Below, in pieces: positions 5,841 to 11,642 of a stretch of 13,631 bases of DNA. The DNA lies in assembly GCA_035514535.1 (NCBI GenBank), contig DATKAZ010000060.1:1-13631 (forward strand), given 5' to 3'. How positions within the stretch are numbered: the first letter of the stretch is position 1; each line of letters opens with the position of its first letter. The notes beneath the pieces are model-generated. The model saw only the letters and a program-made list of their open reading frames with translations, had not been told where the DNA came from and ran no database searches. Position numbers and translations under genes: made by a program. Source of the stretch: XN24 sp035514535. Lineage in GTDB: Bacteria > Pseudomonadota > Gammaproteobacteria > Steroidobacterales > XN24.

Positions 5841-8462
5841 TCAGTCCGCGCCAGCGGCGGCGGTCGTCCCCGCCGAAGCATGCCGGCGGCGGCGCAACTG
5901 CAGGGCACAGACAGCGGCCAGCAGCAGCAGGCCAGGTATGTAGAACCAGTGCTTGGACGGGCGTTCCGCCTCGACCTGCACCTCCTTGACCGTCCAGCCG
6001 AAGTCGATGCCCCAGTCGTAGGCGGGACTGTTGAAGGCGACGTTGGTTACGCGTGCCTCGCCATCCTCGATGGTCAGGGTCAGCCCCGCGGCGCCAGCCA
6101 GGCGGTCGGCGCCGGATGGCCCCTGTTCGCCGACCGGCAGCAGGATCGTCTTGGTCACGTCGCGACCGCTGAAAGTGGTCCCCTCCACCACCATCCTCAC
6201 GCCGGCGCCGGTCGGCATACGCTCGATGCGCTCCGTCACCTGCGCGGGCTGGACGATGATGTAGGGTTCCTGGAGCTGGTCGAGCCAGTACCCCGGCCGC
6301 AGCAGCGTGAAGGCGATCAGCAGCAGCGCCGCCGATTCCCAGAGCCGGCTGTTGGTCAGGAAGTAGCCCAGGGTCGCCGCGGCGAACACCAGCATGGCGA
6401 TGATACTGACGGTTACGATCATCACGAACTCCCAAGGGGAACCGATGCCGATCAGCAGGAGCTGGGTGTTGAAAAGGAACATGAACGGCAGGATCGCCGT
6501 GCGCATCGAGTAGTAGAACGCCTGGATGCAGGTCTTCAGCGGGTCCGAACGCGCCACCGCCGCGGCGGCGAAGGCATCCACGGCGACTGGCGGCGTCGTG
6601 CCCGAGATCAGGCCGAAGTAGAACACGAATAGATGCACGGCGATCAGCGGCACGATCAGCCCGTGCTGCGCTGCCAGCGTGACGACGGTGTGCCCCATAA
6701 TCGAGATCACGACGATGTAGTTCGCCGTCGTCGGCAGCCCCATGCCGAGGATCACGCACATCACCGCGGTAACCGCCAGCATGACGATCAGACTGCCGCC
6801 GGAAATGGTTTCGATGATCGCGGTCATCAGCAGCCCGACGCCAGTAAGCGAGACCACGCCGACGATGATGCCGGCGGAGGCCAGCGCGATGGCGACGCCG
6901 ACCATGTTCCGGGCGCCGGTCACCAGCCCGAGGATGAAGTCGTAGAAGCCGGCGCGTGAGGCGGCGACGATATCGCCGTCGCCGCGCATCACGCACAGCA
7001 GCGGCCGCTGGGTCAGCAGGATGACCGTCATGCCGATGATGGCGTTCAGCACCGAGAGGCCGGGAGAGAACCGCTCCACCACCAGGCACCAGATCAGGAC
7101 CACGACGGGCAGCAGGTAATACAGGCCGGTCAGCAGCACCGGCAGTGCCTCGGGCACATGGATCAGCGGCGAATTGGGGTCGTCGAGCTCGAGGTCAGGG
7201 GAACGCGATGCGACATAGAGCAGCGTTAGGTAGGTGACTATGAAGATCGCCGAGATGGCCCAGAAGGTGCCCTCGCCCGCCAGGGTCTGCACGAGGCCGA
7301 TGCCGAAGTAGGTGGCCGCGGCGAGTGCGAGGATGGTGCCGACCGAAGACAGCATGTTGCGCAGTTTGATCGCCAGCGGCTTCTCGGCACGCCGCTCCAG
7401 CACCGGCATCCCCGCCTTCTCGGCCTCGAGATGCACGATGTAGTAGAGCGCGATGTAGGAGATCACGGCAGGCAGGAAGGCGTGCTTGATGACATCGAAA
7501 TAGGAGATGCCGATGAATTCGGTCATCAGGAACGCGGCCGCGCCCATCACCGGAGGCATGATCTGGCCGTTGATCGATGCCGAGGTCTCGATCGCCGCGG
7601 CCTTCTCTGCGGGAAAGCCGACGCGCTTCATGAGCGGAATGGTGAAGGTGCCGGTGGTGACGATGTTGGCGATGGCGGAGCCTGAGATCAGTCCGGTCAT
7701 GCCGGAGGACACTACCGCCGCCTTGGCCGGACCGCCCCTAAGATGACCGAGCAGGGCGAACGAGAGCTGGATGAAGTAGTTGCCGGCGCCCGCCATCTGC
7801 AGCATCGAGCCGAACAGGACGAACAGGAAGATGAACGCGGTCGACACGCCGAGCGCGATGCCGAACACGCCCTCGGTGGTCAGCCACATGTGGTCGACGA
7901 AGCGGTTCAGCGATACGCCGTGGTGCGAGATCACGTCCGGCATGTGGGGCCCGAGGAAGGCGTAGATCGCAAACACGCTGGCGACGATGACCAGCGGAAT
8001 GCCGAGCGCCCGCCGGGTGATCTCCATCAGGCAAAGCATGCCGCCGACCGAGGCGATGATCTCCGGCGTCGTACGGATCCCGCCGGTGTGCGAGACCATG
8101 TCGCGGTAGAACGCGATGATGTAAAGGCAGCATCCGGCCCCGGCGAGCGCCAGCAGCCAGTCCGTCGCCGGGATGCGGTCACGAGGCGAGTTCTGCGTCG
8201 CCGGGTAGGCGCAGAACGCCAGAAACATCGCGAAGGCGAGGTGGATAGCGCGATCCTGCTGGTCGTTGATGAGCAGGATACCGGTCGTAAACGGCAGCGG
8301 AGACGCCACGTAGAGCTGGTACAACGACCATAACAGGGCCAGAACGAACAGCATCGTCGCCGGAATCCCGCCCGGCTGGCGGGCGCCCGTCTCCGCCTTG
8401 GCGACGAGCTGGTCCAGCTCCTCGCGAGTCGGCGTGGTTTCGTCGACCGCAGGATTCGTCAT
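5841..8462 (-). CDS. TRAP transporter fused permease (TAXI type) with C-terminal DUF3394
   Basis: This 873-residue inner-membrane protein fuses the small and large TRAP permease subunits. The first 30 residues are cytoplasmic, followed by hydrophobic segments near 33-55, 72-88, 101-118 and 135-171 (DctQ-like part). The large DctM-like domain follows, with the signature G-L-I-S-G-S-A-I-A-N-I-V-T-T-G-T-F-T-I-P (257-276) and I-E-T-S-A-S-I-N-G-Q-I-M-P-P (291-304). From about residue 690 the sequence matches the soluble-looking DUF3394 appendix found on a subset of TAXI permeases, then a last membrane helix (W-F-Y-I-P-G-L-L-L-L) and a basic tail R-R-R-R-H. Start ATG 8462 has AAGGAG 5 nt upstream. 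It partners the binding protein encoded just upstream and moves substrate inward using an ion gradient. The substrate is unknown; TAXI systems carry dicarboxylates, amino acids and other organic anions. Confidence 0.95.
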   Translation of the reverse strand: MTNPAVDETTPTREELDQLVAKAETGARQPGGIPATMLFVLALLWSLYQLYVASPLPFTTGILLINDQQDRAIHLAFAMFLAFCAYPATQNSPRDRIPATDWLLALAGAGCCLYIIAFYRDMVSHTGGIRTTPEIIASVGGMLCLMEITRRALGIPLVIVASVFAIYAFLGPHMPDVISHHGVSLNRFVDHMWLTTEGVFGIALGVSTAFIFLFVLFGSMLQMAGAGNYFIQLSFALLGHLRGGPAKAAVVSSGMTGLISGSAIANIVTTGTFTIPLMKRVGFPAEKAAAIETSASINGQIMPPVMGAAAFLMTEFIGISYFDVIKHAFLPAVISYIALYYIVHLEAEKAGMPVLERRAEKPLAIKLRNMLSSVGTILALAAATYFGIGLVQTLAGEGTFWAISAIFIVTYLTLLYVASRSPDLELDDPNSPLIHVPEALPVLLTGLYYLLPVVVLIWCLVVERFSPGLSVLNAIIGMTVILLTQRPLLCVMRGDGDIVAASRAGFYDFILGLVTGARNMVGVAIALASAGIIVGVVSLTGVGLLMTAIIETISGGSLIVMLAVTAVMCVILGMGLPTTANYIVVISIMGHTVVTLAAQHGLIVPLIAVHLFVFYFGLISGTTPPVAVDAFAAAAVARSDPLKTCIQAFYYSMRTAILPFMFLFNTQLLLIGIGSPWEFVMIVTVSIIAMLVFAAATLGYFLTNSRLWESAALLLIAFTLLRPGYWLDQLQEPYIIVQPAQVTERIERMPTGAGVRMVVEGTTFSGRDVTKTILLPVGEQGPSGADRLAGAAGLTLTIEDGEARVTNVAFNSPAYDWGIDFGWTVKEVQVEAERPSKHWFYIPGLLLLAAVCALQLRRRRHASAGTTAAAGAD

Positions 8463-8502
8463 CGCCGCTCCTTACGAACCGAAAGGTGGCGCCAGCACGC
8501 CG

Positions 8503-8540
8503 CCGGACGGGGCGGCCCCTGCAGGGGCCGCCCCGTCCGG
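8503..8540. repeat. Perfect 38-bp GC palindrome between binding-protein and permease genes
   Basis: An 18-nt arm (CCGGACGGGGCGGCCCCT) and its exact reverse complement flank a GC centre, which makes the whole 38 bp self-complementary. It occupies the 104-bp gap between the binding-protein stop (8567) and the permease start (8462). In RNA it would form a very stable hairpin. No U-tract follows on the minus strand, so it fits an mRNA-stabilising or partial-termination element that raises binding-protein output over permease. Confidence 0.75.
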
Positions 8541-8566
8541 ACGACGAGCGAGAGCGTGCGACTGGC

Positions 8567-9556
8567 CTATTTCAGCAGCCCGGCTTCCTTGTATGCCTTC
8601 TCGGCGCCCGGATGCATCGGCACGGACCTTCCGCCCGTCGCGAGATCCTCGCGCTGCAGGGCGAGGTACAGGGTCGACTGCTTCTTGAAATCCTCAAAGT
8701 TCTCGAGCACCGCCTTGACCATGTTGTAGATCGCGTCCTCGGACATGCGGGTCGTGCTGACCAGCGTCGCCGGCATGCCCCAGCTCTTCGCCTCGCTATC
8801 GACGCCGCGGTAGACGCCGGCCGGGATGGTGATCGGGACGTAGTAGCTGTACTTCCCCAGAAGACCCTCGATCGTCGAGTCCCACCAGTTCGCGATGGTT
8901 ACGTCGCAGGTGTTGGTGGCTTCGGTGATGCTCGCGGCGGTGACGCCGGTCGGATAGATGAACGCGTCGATCTTGCCGTCGCACAGCGCAGAGGCCTGCT
9001 CCCGCGAGGTCAGCTTGGTCTCCTGGCCGAAATACTCCGCCGGCTTCAGGCCGTAGGCATCCATCGCGGTGTAGATCGTCGCCTCGGTGCCCGACCCGAC
9101 GTTGCCGGTATTGACCGTCTTGCCCTTGAGGTCGTCCCAGCTCTTGATGCCGGACTTCTTGCTCGCAACGACGTGGATGACGTCGGAATGCAGGCCCATC
9201 ACGTACCGCAGTTCCTTCTGCGGGCCGATCTCCTTGAACACACTGGTGCCGTCGTAAGCGTGCTTCTGCCAGTCGGCCTGCACGATCGCGACCTCGGTCT
9301 CGCCGGCGGCGATGCTGCGCAGGTTGGCGACCGACCCGGCGGTGGACTCGACGGTACAGCGGATATTGTGGCCGTAGCTCTCGCGCGTCTTGTTGACCAG
9401 GTTGCAGATATAGCCGCCGGTCGGATAGTAGCCGCCACCAATGCCGGCCGTGCCGATGTTGACATATGTCGACTGTGCCGAGGCAGCGGACGCGAATGCG
9501 AGCGAGCCGGTGACGGCCGCGGCGAACGCAAGTGGTGCGATTGTCCAGTGTTTCAT
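8567..9556 (-). CDS. TAXI-family TRAP transporter substrate-binding protein
   Basis: This 329-residue periplasmic protein has a classical Sec signal peptide: M-K-H-W start, hydrophobic core, A-S-A cleavage site before Q28. The mature part has TAXI hallmarks: Y-V-N-I-G-T-A-G-I-G-G-G-Y-Y-P-T-G at its N-terminus, I-R-C-T-V-E-S-T-A-G-S-V-A-N-L, E-V-A-I-V-Q-A-D, and V-N-T-G-N-V-G-S-G-T-E. Two cysteines (I-C-N and R-C-T) could form the disulfide common in this group. Start ATG 9556 is preceded by AGGAG with a 9-nt spacer; the frame extends upstream but without a signal peptide there. It captures substrate and delivers it to the fused permease. As the first gene of the operon it probably follows the promoter in the 412-bp upstream gap. 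Confidence 0.95.
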   Translation of the reverse strand: MKHWTIAPLAFAAAVTGSLAFASAASAQSTYVNIGTAGIGGGYYPTGGYICNLVNKTRESYGHNIRCTVESTAGSVANLRSIAAGETEVAIVQADWQKHAYDGTSVFKEIGPQKELRYVMGLHSDVIHVVASKKSGIKSWDDLKGKTVNTGNVGSGTEATIYTAMDAYGLKPAEYFGQETKLTSREQASALCDGKIDAFIYPTGVTAASITEATNTCDVTIANWWDSTIEGLLGKYSYYVPITIPAGVYRGVDSEAKSWGMPATLVSTTRMSEDAIYNMVKAVLENFEDFKKQSTLYLALQREDLATGGRSVPMHPGAEKAYKEAGLLK

Positions 9557-9968
9557 GACGTGCAGCTCCTGTTCTGTGCTCCAGATTGCCCGATGACGCG
9601 TCCTGCAGACACGGCGCGCGTCCATGGCATATTGAACGGCGGCGGCCGAACATTTTTCAGCGCACGGGCAGGGGTATGACCGCCCGATCCCGTTTCGGCC
9701 TTTACCGCTCTATCACATACGATAGCGGCAACGCCAGCGGCAGGCGAGCCCGATCGGTCCCCCGCCCGGAAGGCGGAATTGGCGCCAGCGACGCACCAGC
9801 ACGGCCTCGCGGTGATAGACTTACAGCTTCGCCACCGCGTCCTTCCGCGTCCTTCATTGTGATCAGCGCCGCCGCGGTGATCATGCAGACAATGCCGGTC
9901 CGCGCCGAACCGCCCGGCAGCCTGACCGCCTGAAGGACCACCCTGCTCTCCCCGTCCCGGACGGTACG
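9557..9968. other. 412-bp non-coding gap upstream of the transport operon
   Basis: This gap separates the SDR stop codon from the binding-protein start, both on the minus strand. It probably holds the transport-operon promoter. A minus-strand CAATAT near 9630 with TGAAAA 19 nt upstream is a weak sigma-70-like candidate only. CCGTC/GACGG around 9953-9965 could be a short SDR-end hairpin without a U-tract. A 79-codon minus-strand frame here has no recognisable family and no good ribosome site, so it is not called. Confidence 0.5.
9705..9728. promoter_or_regulatory. Dyad, candidate operator for the transport operon
   Basis: CCGCT-C-TATC and GATAGCGG form an inverted repeat (one bulged base) around ACATAC, about 150 bp upstream of the binding-protein start. 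The TATC-N6-GATA core could bind a dimeric repressor such as a GntR-type regulator. No regulator gene is present in the window, so this is a guess from symmetry and position. Confidence 0.3.
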
Positions 9969-10673
9969 CTACAGCGCGCGGGAAATGCCACCGTCGACCA
10001 GGATGCTCTGTCCGGTGATGTAGCGGGCGTCGTCCGACAGCAGGAACGCGGCCGCCCTGGCGATGTCGCCGGGCACGCCGTAATGTCCGGCGGGAATTTC
10101 GCCCAGCACCTCCGGCTTCACACCGTGCGTATCGATGTAGCCGGGCAGCACGCTGTTCATGCGGATGCCCTTCGCGGCATGTGCCTCGGCGTAAAGCTTG
10201 ACGTACGCGCCAAGGCCGGCGCGCAGCGTCGAGGATACCGGGAAGCGCAGACTCGGCTGCACCGCGGAATAGGTCGAGACGTTTACGAAGGCGCCGCCGC
10301 CCTGCCGCTCCATCGCCGGCGTCACCAAGCGCGTCAGCCGCACCACGTGCAGCAGCATCATGTCGAGCCCGTCGTGCCAGTCATCGTCGGTGATGTCGAG
10401 CAGGGGCTTCTTCGGCGCCGGTCCCGTATTCGCGGCGACGGCGTCGATGCGCCCGTGGGCATCGAGCGCGACGGCGACCAGCCGTTCGAGATCCTGCTCG
10501 CTGGTGACCGATCCGGTCAGCCCGGTCTGGCCAAGTTCGCGCGCCAGTTCCTCCGCACCGCCGGAGACCGACATCATCACGAGTCGGTAGCCCCGCGAAT
10601 GGAGTTCGCGGGCGATCGCCGCACCGATGCCGCGTCCGGCGGCGGTGACCAGCGCGACCGGTGAATCCGCCAT
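9969..10673 (-). CDS. Atypical short-chain dehydrogenase/reductase (SDR), YxxxK-less
   Basis: This 234-residue Rossmann-fold protein starts at ATG 10673, with GGGAGG just upstream. The cofactor loop T-A-A-G-R-G-I-G (10-17) is near-canonical TGxxxGIG. A-N-T-G-P (81-85) stands in for NNAG, and S133 (V-N-V-S) is at the catalytic serine position. The Y-x3-K pair reads F144-P-V-S-S148, so both the catalytic tyrosine and lysine are absent. The C-terminal V-L-P-G-Y and I-T-G-Q-S-I-L-V-D-G-G are normal. I recall SDR homologues with a similar F-P-x-S pattern, so this may be a real subfamily rather than decay. It may bind NAD(P) without ordinary dehydrogenase chemistry, or use a different acid. It lies 29 bp downstream of a broken FAD oxidoreductase gene with which it was probably once co-transcribed, and 412 bp upstream of the transport operon. 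Confidence 0.85.
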   Translation of the reverse strand: MADSPVALVTAAGRGIGAAIARELHSRGYRLVMMSVSGGAEELARELGQTGLTGSVTSEQDLERLVAVALDAHGRIDAVAANTGPAPKKPLLDITDDDWHDGLDMMLLHVVRLTRLVTPAMERQGGGAFVNVSTYSAVQPSLRFPVSSTLRAGLGAYVKLYAEAHAAKGIRMNSVLPGYIDTHGVKPEVLGEIPAGHYGVPGDIARAAAFLLSDDARYITGQSILVDGGISRAL

Positions 10674-10702
10674 CGTCCCCTCCCTGTTGTCAGCATGGAG
10701 TC

Positions 10703-11246
10703 TCAGCCGAGACTGTCGCGCAGGCGATAGTAGTGCAGCAGCATCGGCACCGCGAGGCGGCGCAACGGATGAATGCCGATGCCTCTCGGGAAAGTCACCG
10801 GCACCGGCAGCGCATCCAGCGGCACACCGAGGGCTCGCGCCGCCATTGCCTTTGCCCATGATGGTCGCCATGCAGACGCCGCGGCCGTTGTAGCCGAGTC
10901 CTGCCAGCAGTGCCGGCGCCAGCTCATGCAGCCGGGGATACCGGTCCGGCGTCATCGCGATCCAGCCGCTCCAGCGGTACTCCCATTCGAGCTCGCCGAG
11001 TTCCGGGGACAGCCACGCGGCGTAGCGCTCGACCTTGCAATGCATCCCCGCCGCCTCGAACACCGGCGCTCGCCCAGGCGCCGCCCATGTGCAGCCGCCG
11101 TCGGGATGGATCCGGCAGCCGACCAGCAGCTTGCGGGTGTCCGACATGATCTGCCCGCCCGGCAAGATAGCGGCGCGCAGATTGTCACCGAGCGGGCGGC
11201 TGACGATCTGCGGCGTGCGCACCGGGATCGCGGTCTGGCGCACTGC
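10703..11246 (-). pseudogene. Remnant of a FAD-dependent (DAO/PuuB-OrdL-type) oxidoreductase
   Basis: Only the C-terminal ~180 residues of a normally ~430-residue DAO-family flavoenzyme survive; the N-terminal FAD-binding GxGxxG half is missing. Recognisable pieces are A-I-P-V-R-T-P-Q-I, I-L-P-G-G-Q-I-M-S-D-T-R-K-L-L, Y-R-W-S-G-W-I-A-M-T and L-G-Y-N-G-R-G-V-C-M-A-T-I-M-G-K. After that the frame shifts: one extra base around 10849-10850 moves the rest into another frame, which reads A-M-A-A-R-A-L-G-V-P-L-D and ends I-H-P-L-R-R-L-A ... Y-Y-R-L-R-D, the usual family C-terminus, stopping at 10703. Such enzymes oxidise sarcosine-, glutamylputrescine- or amino-acid-like substrates. The 5' end abuts an IS91-type transposase fragment, so truncation by rearrangement is likely. 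It is not expected to be functional. Confidence 0.75.
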
Positions 11247-11350
11247 CCGCCGCAGCGCGGGCAGCGGCTGATGTCGATCGCGAACATCCGGCGCGGGCGT
11301 TGCGCCCAGCTCATGGCGGCGCGGGTTCGCGCCCAGTGGCCTCGGCGTCG
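11243..11350 (-). mobile_element. Fragment of an IS91-type transposase C-terminus
   Basis: In the minus frame through ATG 11314 the peptide M-S-W-A-Q-R-P-R-R-M-F-A-I-D-I-S-R-C-P-R-C-G-G resembles the 'WAQRLKRVFxIDIxxCPxCGG' zinc-ribbon end of IS91-family transposases. Homology stops right after C-G-G-Q at about 11245, where the oxidoreductase remnant begins in a different frame. No intact element ends or complete transposase are present. Confidence 0.55.
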
Positions 11351-11379
11351 TCGTGCGCAGGCCTGCTCGACTTCGCCAG

Positions 11380-11481
11380 CCAGAAGCTCGCTGTCTGTCC
11401 CGCATGTCCATTGCCGCTCCGATGGAAGAACTCACGGAGGCCTGCCAGCGCATCCGCCGCGCCGTCGCGGCGCTCAAATAG
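11380..11481 (+). pseudogene. Possible C-terminal remnant of a class I/II aminotransferase
   Basis: The frame ending at TAG 11479-11481 reads M-S-I-A-A-P-M-E-E-L-T-E-A-C-Q-R-I-R-R-A-V-A-A-L-K (from 11404). This looks like the last strand and helix of PLP-dependent aminotransferases (typically R-x-S-x-A-x-x-x-x-x-L-x-E-A-x-x-R-I). Nothing upstream in frame is recognisable, so at most about 30 residues of an original ~390 remain. The match is short and the call tentative. Confidence 0.35.
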
Positions 11482-11489
11482 GAGAGGCT

Positions 11490-11558
11490 ATGGCTACCGG
11501 CGACTTCAATAACGAAAAGTCGCAGTTAGCCGCAGATACACGCAGATTACGCGGATGA
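11490..11558 (+). pseudogene. Possible truncated gene start, 22 codons
   Basis: GGAGAGG at 11481-11487 precedes ATG 11490 directly after the aminotransferase-like stop, as for the next gene of an operon. After about a dozen codons (M-A-T-G-D-F-N-N-E-K-S-Q) the frame enters the inverted repeat and stops at 11556-11558. This looks like a gene 5' end cut off by the repeat, but a chance frame cannot be excluded. Confidence 0.2.
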
Positions 11559-11627
11559 AATCTGCTGCTTGAGTGCGGGTTGCCTTGGGTCTGAACGATC
11601 TGCTTTCATCTGCGTTTATCCGCGGCT
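11528..11627. repeat. Imperfect inverted repeat of CGCAGAT-type units
   Basis: AGCCGCAGATACACGCAGAT (11528-11547) matches the reverse complement of 11608-11627 at 18 of 20 bases, enclosing 60 bp. Inside the arms the short unit CGCAGAT/CGCGGAT recurs every 10-12 bases (11531, 11541, 11550 and inverted copies to 11621), and the A/T content is higher than in surrounding genes. It resembles dispersed intergenic repeats of the 'ACGCAGAT' type seen in many bacterial genomes. The right arm ends 15 bp before the hyuA start. Confidence 0.6.
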
Positions 11628-11642
11628 CATTGGATTTTCCAC

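Noticed and set aside
8503..8540. Palindrome as a classical Rho-independent terminator
   Set aside because: No run of T follows the stem in the direction of transcription, and the permease gene downstream needs the same transcript.
9702..9941. 79-codon minus-strand frame in the intergenic gap
   Set aside because: No recognisable family, no good Shine-Dalgarno, and it covers the likely promoter region.
11100..11180. Possible second frameshift pair in the DAO remnant (an alternative frame reads H-M-G-G)
   Set aside because: The local resemblance to the family's M-G-G-R-G motif is too short to decide, so only the clear shift near 10850 is reported.
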